Shown: positions 42,315-53,860 of the stretch, piece by piece
How the letters are laid out: the number at the start of each line of letters is the position of its first letter
Numbering within the stretch: position 1 is the stretch's first letter
Assembly (NCBI GenBank): GCA_950295325.1
Contig: OX485803.1
Coordinates: 436,001 to 500,000, forward strand
Length of the DNA: 64,000 bases
Reading direction: 5' to 3'
Origin: Polytrichum commune
Lineage: Eukaryota > Streptophyta > Polytrichopsida > Polytrichales > Polytrichaceae
Notes under the pieces: model-generated
What the model saw: only the letters and a program-made list of their open reading frames with translations
Database searches by the model: none
What the model was told of the DNA's origin: nothing
Program-made: the position numbers and the translations under genes

Positions 42315-45300
42315 ATGGATTTGGAGAGAACGACTGTTATTTCTACTGGTGATGATTCTACAATGCATTCAACTCAAGATCGTCCATCTCAACAAGTTCA
42401 TCTTCATCAGGACATATCGTCAAATCTTTATAATAAGAAAAAGAAAGAAATAAATGAATCCCTCGATGATTTTGACTCGGATGAAGATAATGATGGTGAC
42501 AATAAAACCTATCAACAGAAAGTCTGGGAGCTTACGGATAAGCGAAAGGTTAATTCCACTTCAACAATTTTTTCAATCCGTGCTGGACCGAAATCTCGTT
42601 TGCGTGTACCTGTCGCGCACCTCTCCATGAGGAGTGCCCGAGACACCATGGGCACAAGGGGGACCCCGGAGTGACACCCGGGACTTGTGGCGCCGTTGGT
42701 GAGAGGGCCCAAGTGATCCTAGTGTGGGCGAGGGCCCCAGGCGTTGGGAACGCCTCCCACCCACGGAGACTAGGAGGCACAAGGGTAAGGCCATGAGCTA
42801 TGCGTAGCTCATGGCGTGGTGATTCTAGAATGCTCAAGAACACCTCAATCGGAGGTGTGAGCTAGGAGTTATGGCCATTTGAGTGGGGCGCTGTCCCGGG
42901 ACAGCGCCCTGGTACAGAAGTGCCTGGGAGTGATTCCCGGGACTGCCAAGCTTCAAACAGGCATAACTTCCCCAAGACTTGCCTGAATGGGGCAAGTGAG
43001 GAGTCCATCGGCATCTACGTGAAGCGTAGATGAAGATGGAGTGGTTGGTTGTTGGCATGAGACATCATACAAGGAAGTTATGATGGTCTGAAGTTGCTGG
43101 GGGCTTCTAGGCCCAGCGGCTAAGGGAAAGTGTCCACTTGGCCCCAACTCTTGGTAGAGAGACAAGAGGTTGGTTGACGGTGGGGTAGGGGCCCCGCGTA
43201 GAGTCCTAGAGGCTTATATGGGTGAGGTGGTGTGGCCTCACCCACCCGAGGCCGAACGGCACGGCCTCCATGGGCATTGGCCCAATGTGAGGCCATAGTT
43301 GCCTAGTATGGTTCGGGTTGTTGTAGTGTTGCTCCGGCAACGCGATGATCAACATGGATGGAAGTCCACATCAAAGAAATGGGTTACCGATTAAGGGATG
43401 AGTCCCGAAAGCAAAGTAGGAGGGTTGGTTCCCCTCCTTTGAATTATATGGTCCGGGGTAAGAGGAGCTAACCATTAGCATGGCGGTATGCGAAGGGTTA
43501 GCGCTCGTAACCTTTGCTAGAAAGGAAATTTGGCAAGATTGCTAAGGGGCTAGCAAGGGTTGCGACAGTACCCTTATGTCGCATGGTTCCGATGCCTATT
43601 GTGCGTCCTGTTTTGAAACGCGACATCACTAAATTGGAGGCTGACTTTTTCAATGGTTATCGTGATGGTGACCGTGTGTTTTATCTATCGGCTACCGACT
43701 CTAAGGGAAATTTTCAATTTGTGGATGACGAGGTTCGTGCATCTTGGAGCCCAAATTGGGCTCAAGCTAATGCGGTGTTTGAAACTGAATTAGATGCCAA
43801 TCCTTCATTTACATCATACAAGAACAAGATGTTCTTCATATGGGATGGTAATCACAGATTTCTTGCTTGGAAAAGTTATATTGACTGCTTGCATACCGAA
43901 GATTACGAGTGCCATGTCTTTGTGGATTCCATCATTTTGGCGCCCGAGCTTGATGACATTCCAAGTTTGTTGACTGCTATGCACGATATCAACAAGTAAT
44001 GCTCTTACTTCTTTATTTTCATTTATTTCTGGTTTGTATTTTGTTATTTGAATTATATCATCCTAAATCTATGAATTCAATATTTTTTCAGGTCAACAGA
44101 AAACTCTCACGTTTCTACCAATTTGGTGCATACTTTGTATCGGATGCAAAGTATTGGCACCATGCCTTTGACTTCTCTTAAAAAACAACTGGATCCTAGA
44201 AGTTATAAGCGATGTGAGGAGAAGTCCGTTGAAACTTGGTATTCTTTGACGCGGCCAATTTTTCTTGATTACATGTATAGTGTAAGTTTTTCTAGCATTT
44301 CCTACTATGTTTTTAATGTTTATTTATCTTTCATTTACATCACATCTATATGTACTTATTAATTTTGGATTTTGTTTGATTTTTCAGCAAGAACTTGCCG
44401 AGGCTAGCGATATTGCTCTCAACCTTTACAATGAAATCCATCCTCTTGAACGAACTTCAGAAGAAGTTTCTAAAGCAATGTCCGCAGCTATCAACAAAAA
44501 ACGTGCAATGTTGTCTTCTAGTTTTACAAAACAACTAGCGATTGCTGACATCAACCTCACCCCTGCTTTTCTTGAAGAAGTTAAGCATCATTGGGGTTCA
44601 TTTTCGGTGCCTGAAATGTTACAAGAGAAACTTCATCGTGTTGCTGTTAGTAATGTGGATCCAGATGTCAAAGTCGGATGGCTCAAGCTTTGGAATGGCA
44701 ATAGATTTGACAAAGATGCATTACATTTCCCGAAATCACCCCTCTCTGATTCTGCACTTGATGATTGATTATCAAAGTCTACATATTGGGCACAGTTAGA
44801 GAAAAAAACTATTGAAGAGCTTCAAAGTATTTTTTCATCTCCTCTTCAATTGTCTGCAGATGTGCCTACTCTCTCCGAATATATCCAAACCTGGAAGTTT
44901 ATGGCTTTCAATTCAATATTCTATCGTGAATTCAAAAGCGGAAAAGTCAAAAAACATAACGTTTGGGATGAGCAACCGAATATTGATCTTGCTATGAAGC
45001 GTGTTCTATACAGGTACAACTTATTCTTTACTATTTCTTGATATTTTTTTCATTACATTTTACTTTTCATTCAATATTTGGGTCATAATATTTTTGTGTG
45101 TAGGTATTTCCGATATGTTTTGATTCTGCACAAATGCGTTATAGGAGAACCTCGTTTTTTTCCAAATTGGCGTGACACTAGTGCGGAAGACTCATGCATG
45201 TTCACTACTGAGATTTGTTTGGATTGGTCGCTCCCACACTATGAGGATTGTGGTTGGTATCTTGATTGTCTTAAGGATGCATGTCCGTCAAGTGAGAAGA

Positions 45301-47078
45301 CAATCCGTCAGATAAATGATGCCAAAAATGTCGATCCTCGTGATACTGCAAATTGTGCAGCTTAAACTTAGAGAGCCAGAACCAAAAGAGACAAAACGTC
45401 GTAAGAGAAAACATGTTCCTGAAACCAAAATACAAGGTCAATCGGAAATTTCACAACATGAAGAATTGCTTGTTATTTCCAATGATTTGGATAAGAATAC
45501 ACTTGGAGGCGAAAGTTCAAAATCCGGGTACGATGTATTGGAATTTCATTACTCCAGCACCTATGACGCTATTCATCGTGCACCAACGAATGTTTTGAGA
45601 AAAGAGTTATTCATACTGAAGAACTTTCTCACGCTCTATATTGCTCGATCTACTGCTGTCAAGAACAAATCTGAAGGGGTTGAAGTAGGCCCTCCTGAGT
45701 GGATCCAATGGCGGGCATTTCTTGAAAATGTAAGTAATCTTCATTTTGTATTTTCTGTAATGTTCTTACTTTCATTTGGATTTTATTTTGTGTCTTATAT
45801 TGTGATATGTTGTGGTATTTCAGTTCAAAGACAATCGCGAATTTCATGTCATGAGAAGTCCGACTCCATTTGCCGTTGACTTGGTTTTTCTGCAATTTCC
45901 GGACGGTTTTGACTTCAACCTCTCCAATAGACCTGCTGAAATTCCTCTTTGGAATAAATATGACAAGAACTGGATGGTTGCAACAATGTCCTTGTGCAAG
46001 TCCATCTTGTCTGATGATGGCGTCCTCATAGTATTTTCTGCTATCGATATGCAAACCAAGAAGGTTTTGAATTCAACCTTACACAACGGCAACATGAAAG
46101 TTCTTAGGACATTTATTTGCCTCAATTCGTACATGGTGTTCAAGGATCCGGAGTCTCCAACCTACACCGTAAGTATAACACATCACAATTGTTTCTATTT
46201 AATTATTTTGGTGTTATTTGCATTGTATATAGTTTTAACACAATTTATATTTTTTTGTAGACTCCGGCATTTATGGCTCATGTCTTGGTAAGGGATTTTA
46301 TTACCACAAAATCCACGAGACAACCAAACTCCATTTTTTTGGCACTGGATTGAAAAGCAAAAACTTGTTTTTCAATTTTGTGGATGAAAAAAACATGCTT
46401 CTTCAAAAATCGGGAAGACCTTGGAGGGGGCCATATCAAAAATCGCCGCGTTTTTTTCAAGATCTTATTGAATTGTTTACACCATCGAATGGACGCGTTG
46501 TTGATTTGACATGTTCCACTGGAGCTTCTATCCTAGCAACACGCGCATGTGGCAGACATCTTCTTGCATTTGAGAGTGATAATGACATGTTTGAGCACAT
46601 ATTGAAACCGCTTTTGGAAAAGGTTTTGAAAGAGGGGTCATCTAAGGAGAATATACAAGATCTCACAAAAGAAGATGATGACCTCTCGGATGAGGAGATG
46701 CTTGAATTTGAGTGTGAATAAGTTTTGATACAATAAATTTTTATTCAATTCATTCGTTTCATTCAATTCATTGGTTCATTTTTATTTCTTCACATTATTT
46801 ACATGTTTCATCGATTTGATTTCAGGAATACGATTGGAAAGAGGACATGTCTCCCGTTTTGGGCACATAGACAATTCCTACGAAGTCCAAGCTGTAGCCC
46901 GCGTCTCCCATCATATGCCGAGAATGTTGCAATTGCAATGTTGAATCTCGAAGATTCGGATCCAAATGAAGAATCTTGCTATAGTTCCAAAATCAATTCG
47001 CAATGCAAAGGTGCTCGAATATATATAGATGACGAGGCAAAAGATAGTTTCATGTCTAGTGCTACTACTGATGAATAA
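42315..47078 (+). pseudogene. ParB-like plus N6/N4 DNA methyltransferase-like gene, copy 2, disrupted
   Basis: Exons by GT-AG signals: 42315-43995 (split by an LTR at 42611-43567), 44092-44281, 44388-45013, 45104-45729, 45824-46168, 46261-46715 or so, and about 46827-47078. The N-terminus is acidic. Exon 1 then has MPIVRPVLKRDI...FFIWDGNHRFLAWKSYI, resembling ParB/Srx nuclease-like domains (DGNHR). Exon 5 has AVDLVFLQFPDGF at the DPPY place. Exon 6 has RPWRGPYQKSPRFFQDLIELF then VVDLTCSTGASILA...LLAFESDNDMF, like the SAM-binding motif. Breaks: LTR insertion, TGA at 44766-44768, and frame changes near 45355 and 46290. Plant-style introns rule out bacterial contamination. Family calls rest on motifs only. 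Confidence 0.55.
42611..43567 (+). mobile_element. Solo LTR, TGTCGCGC family, inside exon 1
   Basis: 957 bp, TGTCGCGC...TTGCGACA, with the target duplication GTACC at 42606-42610 and 43568-43572. Removing it with one duplicate keeps the host frame open. It resembles the chromovirus LTRs at 47694 and 53861 closely, with scattered differences. It carries two long palindromes: GCGCTGTCCCGGGACAGCGC (arms extend to 42886-42909) and a decayed 'ggatggaagtcc' site. Confidence 0.94.
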
Positions 47079-47158
47079 ATTTTTGGACTTCATGTTGTTT
47101 ATCCTTCTCAACCTTCTTATTACTAAACCCTAAAATCATCATTTTTAAGGCCACAATT

Positions 47159-47275
47159 CCACGGTTATAGGATATTGGTGGCCCTATTACCAAAATTTTC
47201 ATCTTCCTCACTGCTCATAAGTTACCGCTCATCGCTCACCGCTCATTGCTCACCGCTCATAAGATAGCACTCCCC
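47159..47275 (-). repeat. End module downstream of methyltransferase-like copy 2
   Basis: CCACGGTTATAGG at about 47159-47171, then GCTCATCGCTCACCGCTC repeats and CATAAGATAGC. It has the same parts and order as the right end of the 27010-39301 element, suggesting copy 2 also sits in such an element. A matching left end is only hinted at ('ggggtgagcggccacc' at about 42110). Confidence 0.5.
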
Positions 47276-47688
47276 TGGATGGAGGTACTAGTTTGAACAT
47301 CTTGCCGGAACAGGTTTACTTCATTCACTGGGAGCATCAATACCAAGACTTTCGTTCATGTAATCATATCAAATGAAATAGAATTCACAATATTGTATCA
47401 TGGAAATGCACTTTTACATCACATAGGGCTTCACACCCAGTAATTATATTAGACTATGGTCTCCTTGACCAACAAGGGGAGAGCTACTCTCTTCACGAGA
47501 GGTAGGTGTTAATGATTTCTCCCTCCTCCATTTGCCTATGGTCTTTGCTGAGTCAAAAAACTTCCCTTCTCAACTGATGTGCCTGCCCAATAGCCAGATT
47601 CATAAGTCCTGCCCAATTAAGCACATGACTATGGTCTTTCACATACGACTCTCTTGCTCTAGACTACGGTTAGTGGAGTGAGAAGGAA
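47276..47688. other. Spacer, no gene seen
   Basis: Unique-looking sequence. Its last five bases before the next element (CACTT, 47689-47693) are the chromovirus target duplication. Confidence 0.4.
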
Positions 47689-47693
47689 CACTT

Positions 47694-48668
47694 TGTCGCG
47701 CACCTCTCCATGAGGAGTGCCCGAAACACCATGGGCACAAGGGGGACCCCGGAGTGACACCCGGGACTTGTGGCGCCGTTGGTGAGAGGGCCCAAGTGAT
47801 CCTAGTGTGGGTGAGGGCCCCGGGCGTTGGGAACGCCTCCCACCCACGGAGACTAGGAGGCACAAGGGTAAGGCCATGAGCTATGCGTAGCTCATGGCGT
47901 GGTGATTCTAGAAAGCTCAAGATCACCTCAATCGGAGGTGTGAGCTAGGAGTTATGGCCATTTGAGTGGGGCGCTGTCCCGGGACAGCGCCCTGGTACAG
48001 CAGTGCCTGGGAGTGATTCCCGGGACTGCCAAGGTTCAAACAGGCATAACTTCCTCAATACTTGCCCGAATGGGGCAAGTGAGGAGTCCATCGGCATCTA
48101 AGTGAAGCGTAGATGAGGATGGAGTGGTTGGTTGTTATGAGCAGACATCATACAAGGAAGTTATGATGGTCTGAAGTTGCTGGGGGCTTCTAGGCCCAGC
48201 GGCTAAGGGAAAATGTCCACTTGGCCCCAACTCTTGGTAGAGAGACAAGAGGTTGGTTGACGGTGGGGTAGGGGCCCCGCGTGAAGTCCTAGAGGCTTAT
48301 ATGGGTGAGGTGGTGTGGCCTCACCCACCCGAGGCCGAACGGCAAGGCCTCCATGGGCTTTGGCCTATTGTGAGGCCATAGTTGCCTAGTATGCTTCGGG
48401 TTGTTGTAGTGTTGCTCCGGCAACGCGATGATCAACATAGGATTGGACTTCCATGGATGGAAGTCCACATTGGGGAAATGGGTTACCGATTAAGGGGTGA
48501 GTCCCGAAAGCAAAGTAGGAGGGTTGGTTCCCTCCTATGAACTATTGGTCCGGGGTAAGAGGAGCTATCCATTAGCATGGCGGAATGCGAAGGGTTAGCG
48601 ACTCATAACCTTTGCTAGAATTGAAAATTGGCAAGATGGTCAAGGGGGGGCTAGCAAGGGTTGCGACA
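47694..48668 (+). repeat. 5' LTR of the chromovirus
   Basis: 975 bp, TGTCGCGC...TTGCGACA. It contains two long palindromes, GCGCTGTCCCGGGACAGCGC and GACTTCCATGGATGGAAGTC. Antisense ORFs here recur in every copy and are not genes. Confidence 0.95.
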
Positions 48669-48670
48669 CT

Positions 48671-48682
48671 TGGTATCAGAGC
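48671..48682 (+). other. Primer-binding site, tRNA-iMet type
   Basis: TGGTATCAGAGC, two bases after the LTR end. This is the standard primer site of plant chromoviruses. Confidence 0.93.
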
Positions 48683-48717
48683 AGGGTTCCAATTTTTGAG
48701 CTAGCACTTTGAGGTAG

Positions 48718-49640
48718 ACATGGCTATCAAAAATGCGGGTTATGATGGTGAGCCCGGGGTTTCCAAAAGGTTGTGAGGCTCAAATTGGAACAAGGATCAT
48801 GTGCAAGTGGATTTTGACCATACCATTGATTCTAATGACAATGGTGGGCATGAGGGTGGATTCGGTGAGGAAAATGGAGGATTGCTTTGAAAAGGTTCCC
48901 GCAAACCTCGAAAAGTATTCGGGGGCTAGAATACCGAATGCACCCAAAACCTTGGAAGGCATTAATGTTGGATTGAAATTCCAATTCGAAATGCTTAGAA
49001 GGTGGTGATGTGGAAATGAACTTGGGGCACATGAGGCACGCGGGGTCTCTTAAGGTGTATATGTGCGAATTTCACACCCAAATGAATGGTACATCTAGGA
49101 TGGACGAGCTTTCTAAGAAATGCATCGTTTTAGGTGGGTTTCAAAAGCGGGTGGTGAAAACCATGTTCAAGACCCCAAAGCTTCTTGAGGACGTAGTGTG
49201 AATCATAAAGATTTGAAGAGCATTGAAGCCGATGGTCCTAAGAAGAAGTTGGGCGGCACATCACCACAAAGTGGGTTTTAGCCGATATTGGTCCCAAAGA
49301 AATGGGCGAAAGTAGTTTGGCCCATTATACCAAGGCAAAACATAGTCGTGCCGCGGACGGAATGTTGGGAGGTGGGTTGATCCTACCAAGGCAATTCATG
49401 TTCGTGCCGCGGACAAAGTGTGAAAGGTGGCTTTGTGCTACCAAGGCAAATCATGTTTGTTCCGCGGACAAACTATTAGAAATTGGTTTTGTAGCACCAA
49501 ACCAATTTGTCCCGCGAACGGAATGTTTAAAGTTGGGTTTGCGGACCAAGCCAAGCCAAGTTGCCGAGGACGGAATGTTGGACGATGGCTTTGTGGCCAA
49601 GGCTAGTAGCCTTAAGCCGAGGCCAAGTCTCATGTGTTGA
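48718..49640 (+). pseudogene. gag: Gag remnant with an internal tandem repeat
   Basis: A gag-like start (ATG at 48720) is soon broken by stops. From 49300 to 49640 a degenerate ~60-bp unit with 'ccgcggac.gaatgtt...ggctttgt.ccaaggcaa' repeats five or six times. No full capsid domain or zinc knuckle can be read. Confidence 0.5.
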
Positions 49641-49771
49641 CAAAGAGGCAAGCCATTCCTTCTTGAGCCCAAAACTCACAAGGGAGTTGGGGCTTGCCGA
49701 TTGATAGAGCGGGCAAGCCCACCAAGGTGCGGTTTGGAAAGGGCGATCCGCATTAGACAAAGGAGGCCGCG

Positions 49772-50083
49772 ATGCATGTAACCTTTCAACGTGGGACATT
49801 GGATTTTTGTCAAGATTTCACACCATGTGAAATAGATGAAATGCATGTCATTGTGAAGGCCGCCTTCTTTGAAACTCACATGATAGATGTGAGGTGCAAT
49901 CCGGTGTGCTTGCGGTGCATTATGATGTGTCATAATGGCAATGAGTTGATGTTCAAATTGACAAGGACTCCTATGGTAGGAGGACCCAAGGTGAATTTGG
50001 TCTTAATAAATCAAATGAAAAATAAAAAACATAATGGTCGTGGTTCAATTGGAACAACTCCAAGGAATGTATGGGGAGGCTAG
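49772..50083 (+). pseudogene. Protease remnant
   Basis: The frame has FTPCEIDEMHVIVKAAFFETHMIDV...LTRTPMVGGPK, resembling the end of a chromovirus aspartic protease and its linker to RT. The catalytic Asp region is not readable. Confidence 0.5.
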
Positions 50084-50084
50084 G

Positions 50085-50400
50085 AAAGATGGGCCTCCCC
50101 CAAACCACATTGGTGGGATGTTGGTGAGGTACAAGGTTGTATTCACCAATGTGTTGCCCAAAAAGTTACCGCCAAGGAGTGAAAAATAACTTTGCTCAAC
50201 GAGAGATTGAGTTCTTGAGGTATGTGGTGACAAAGGAAGTTGGTGGACAAACATGAAGAATGCCAAGGCAATCCAAAAGGAGAGTTCGCCCTTCATTCAA
50301 AAGGGCTTAGGACATTTGTTGGCCTAGCCAACTACTACCACCACTTCATTCGGGAGTTTTTGAAGGTTGCTAGGACCTTAATCAACTTATTGAGGAAAAT
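50085..50400 (+). pseudogene. RT remnant lacking the catalytic core
   Basis: The start of RT (VLPKKLPPRSE) is followed almost directly by text from its end (IEFLRYVVTKE, then LRTFVGLANYYHHFIREF). The palm with the YxDD motif, several hundred bp in intact elements, is absent. This deletion alone makes the element non-autonomous. Confidence 0.65.
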
Positions 50401-51190
50401 GGCTATCCCAAGAGTGGGATGAGCCTTGTCACCAAGCCTTTGGGGAGCTCAAGAGCAAGTTCTCTTCACAAGATGTGGTTAAGTTTCCGGGTTTTCATAA
50501 GCATTTTGAGGTGCACATGGAGGCGAAGGACTTTACCATTGGCGGTTGTCGAACCTTGTCCGGCTTGTGCAAGAAATGGTTATCCCAAGAGTGGGATGAG
50601 CCGTGCCACCAAGCCATTGGGGAGCTTAAGAGCAAGTTGTCTTCGCCGCCCGTGCTCAAGTTCGCGGAGTTGACAAACCTTTGAGGTGCATACGGGGGCG
50701 AGTGACTTTACCATTGGCGGATGTTAAGGCAAGATGGATGGCCATTGCATATAAGAGCATGAAGCTCGATGGTTGTTCGACCTTGTCCAACTTGTGCAAG
50801 AAATGGCTATCCCAAGAGTGGGATGAGCCTTGCCACCAAGTCTTTGAGGAGCTTATGACCAAGTTCTCTTCGCCACCCGTGCTCAAGTTTTTGGAGTTTG
50901 ACAAACCTTTTGAGGTGCATACGGGGGCGAGTGACTCTATCATTGGTGGATGTTGATGCACGATGGATGGCCATTGTATATGGGAGCATGAAGCTCGATG
51001 GTTGTCCGACCTTGTGTGACTTGTGGAAGAAATAGCTATCCCAAGAGTGGGACTAGCCTTGTCACCAAGTCTTTGGGGAGCTTAAGAGTAAGTTCTCTTC
51101 GCCGTCCGTGCTCAAGTTCGCGGAGCTTGACAAACCTTTTGAGGTGCATACGGGGGTGAGTGGCTTTGCCAATGGTGGATTATGTGTAAG
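50397..51190 (+). repeat. Four tandem copies of the RT/RNase H junction
   Basis: About 170-230-bp units starting near 50397, 50570, 50800 and 51035. Each encodes a form of WLSQEWDEPCHQ..GELKSKFSS, then VLKF and FEVHTGASD, in varying frames. An intact element has this segment once. The RNase H motif reads HTGASD rather than the usual HTDASD, so the first catalytic Asp is lost where readable. Confidence 0.75.
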
Positions 51191-51199
51191 ATGGATGGC

Positions 51200-51500
51200 C
51201 ATTGCATATGAGACCATGAGGCTCGATGGTTGTCAAAGAAGACAACCAACTCATGACAAAGAACTTCTTTGCCGTAGTGCATTGCTTGAAGATGTGGCGA
51301 CACTATTTGGGGTTGCACAAAGCAAAGGTCTACATGGACAATGTGTCCTAAAATTATTTTGAAATTCAAGCGCAAGTGAGCGCCAAGTCATTGCGGTGGC
51401 ATGATAGTTTGGCGCTTATGAAGGTGGATTTGATCCACAAACCGGACCGTGGAAATGTGGTGCCAGATGCGCGAAGTAGACCGGAAGAGTTCTAAGCAAT
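51200..51500 (+). pseudogene. RNase H C-terminal remnant
   Basis: Frames give RRQPTHDKELL, then a stretch like YFE.QAQVSAKSLRWHD and IHKPDRGNVVPDARSR, in several frames. This matches the end of gypsy RNase H, ahead of the integrase zinc domain. Confidence 0.55.
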
Positions 51501-51719
51501 GAGAACCATCCAAACCTTGTGGCTAATGTGTGCCGGCGAAGGAAACTTGTGATGCAAGATACGGGAGGGGTAAATTAACTACCCCAAAGCACAAAAGCTT
51601 TTAGGTGAGCTTCGCAAGAGCAAGGTGCTCAAAGAGGTTAAGTTAGTGGACAGATTGTTCAAGCGCAAGCAAAGTTGGGTGTATGGCCACAAGGCAGGTT
51701 GAGGCTATCGGTTTTGAAG

Positions 51720-52520
51720 GAGGAATATGATAGTTCTATTGCCGGCCATAGAGTAGAAAGAAAAAACCACCATAGAATGGTGTCAAAGAGGTACCATTGG
51801 CGGTGCATAAAGTAGGATATAACCCACTTTGTGAAGGCGTGAATAAAATGCCAAGTGAACCTAGCCTCTTACCAAAAGCAAGGCGGTTTCTTGCAACCGT
51901 TGCCTATCCCGTCGGCGCCATGGCATAGTATGTGCATGGACTTGATCACAAGTTTGCCGGAGTCACATGGGTATGATGCCATCTTGTTGATGGTAGAGCG
52001 GTTTGCCAAGTTGGCACACATGGTGCCGATTGTGGGAACCGCGACCGCGTTGGAGACCGCATAGCCTTTTCTCAAAGGATGGTTGAGGCACCACGGGTTG
52101 CCAAGAGTGATTGTGTGGGATCAAGATCCAAAGTTCACAAGTGCATTTTCAATGCATTTCTCTAAGGAGGTCGGAATGAAACTAAGGTTTAGCACGGCCT
52201 TGCATTCCCAAATGAATGGGAAAGCGGAGCATGTGAATGGAGTCTTGAAGCAATACTTGAGGAACTTGGTGGGGGCGGACCAAGGAGATTGGGCGGACTA
52301 TGTGGGTCGAGCGGAGTGTAATTGCAATGTAGCCACGCACTTGGCTACCAAGGGGTGGTCTTTCGTGGTGGCTTATGGAGTGGATGCGCTCCAACCTATT
52401 AACCTAGCTCTCGAGGGGGAACATTCAACACTAGAGTTCAACCAAGATGGTAAGGACTTGGCCAAGGATGCATGGTAAACAAGTCTTGGAGATGACCAAG
52501 TTGTTGGTGGAGAAAGCCCG
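51720..52520 (+). pseudogene. Integrase remnant
   Basis: The zinc domain is vestigial (SSIAGHRVERK). The core gives HSMCMDLITSLPES (first Asp), VIVWDQDPKFTS (second Asp) and MNGKAEHVNGVLKQYL (Glu), across frames 51855-52064 and 52083-52478 with a stop between. This is the chromovirus wording of the integrase core. Confidence 0.7.
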
Positions 52521-52869
52521 AAAGTGCTACGGAGTGCAAATCAATGCCGGAAGACGCGAAGTGGAGTATGAGGTGGGCCAATAAGGTGTTGTTGAATGTG
52601 GACAACCTCACCTTGCCCAAAGGCCTTACTCCAAAAGTTCATGTCCAAAATTGGAGCTTCGTTTTCCATGGTGGAACAAGTGTTCAAGGACATGTATAAG
52701 TTGGAATTACCGCCGGAGATCAAAGTGCATCCAACATTTCATGTCTCATTACGAAAGTCATTTTAGGACGACACCTTGTGGCCCGATCACAAGCAAGTGA
52801 TTAGGCCACCTCCCGACCTTGTGGAGGTCATTTGGAACATGAGGTAGGAGGGCATCCTCAAGTGTAGGA

Positions 52870-53046
52870 AGTCCAAGTGAAAATGAAAGAAAATGTACAA
52901 AGGAGTACTTGGTGAAATGGTGAGGATACCATGAGAAAGAAACCACTTGGGTGGCAGCAAGAGACATGGTGAACACCAATGAATTGGTGAAGCACTTTGA
53001 AGAAACTAAGGCTAAGGATTCCAATAAAATGAAGCGTAGGCATTGA
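52870..53046 (+). pseudogene. Chromodomain remnant
   Basis: One frame reads KEYLVKW, a stop, then GYHEKETTWVAARDMVNTNELVKHFEE. This is the chromodomain pattern (EYLVKWKGY...TWE) that ends chromovirus integrase and directs insertion to heterochromatin marks. Confidence 0.65.
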
Positions 53047-53049
53047 TGA

Positions 53050-53848
53050 GGACATCAATCTCCTTTAGTGGGGGAGAGACGCTAGTAGCACACTTAGCTT
53101 CGAGGTTAATTACTCCAGAACATGAACTTGTTCTTTGGCTTGAGGGAATAAAGTCCAAACTTTAGTGGTGCAAAGAGAAAAGTATGAGATGAGGTCCTAA
53201 TCTTGTACTTGTGCTTGGTTAATGGAAGAGGGGGAATAGATATGCCAAACTAGGTTGGGTAAGCCGAGTAATTGGGGGCCATGGCTTGGAGGGGCCTTGG
53301 ATAAAACCAAGAAACTTCTTAGTTGTGGGCTTGTCCGGGCGGGGACAAGGTGATGGTGCGTGCTCATAAAAGTGCTACCCGCGAGCTAACGAGAGTTGGC
53401 GCATGGGAGTCATGAACCCATGTCTCGAAAGAGCAAAGTGGGAACCGAGTCGGGCGGGACTTGGCATCACCCCCGTGCGATCGAGGCGTGGCTTAACAAT
53501 GGAAAGCCATCTCGGAGTTGCAACCGAGACAACTTAGTGGAAGCGTTGAGGTCTCGCCTAGATGTGTCATGTTAGGCTAGTGGAGCCTAAAGGGGGAGGC
53601 CCCAAAGGAGGGGCAACCCAAGTGAGTCCCAAAGTAGGTGGGTCTAGTGTAGGTTGGGTCCTTGGAGGAGAGATCCAAGGTCGCTAACGGACCACCTAGG
53701 AACGACACCTTTGGGACTATGCCAAATTTGAAGATGCATTGTGGGGGTCGCGCCCTAAGGTAAACACAATGCCGCACCATAGAGGATGGCAACTTGAGAA
53801 TTGGTGTGCCGACTACGAGTATAGTCGATGAGGGCATCGACTCCGTTT
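53050..53848 (+). other. Non-coding spacer before the 3' LTR
   Basis: Stop-rich, with no domain seen. 'gtgggggagagacgctagtagcacac' at 53070 resembles the 'gtgggggagagtg' stretch often found after chromovirus pol. Confidence 0.45.
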
Positions 53849-53860
53849 GGTGGGGGTGAG
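53849..53860 (+). other. Polypurine tract of the chromovirus
   Basis: GGTGGGGGTGAG, directly before the 3' LTR. Confidence 0.75.

Noticed and set aside
42315-47078. Bacterial contamination or plasmid partition/methylase genes
   Set aside because: The coding pieces are joined by several GT-AG introns of plant type, and the locus sits between plant transposons.
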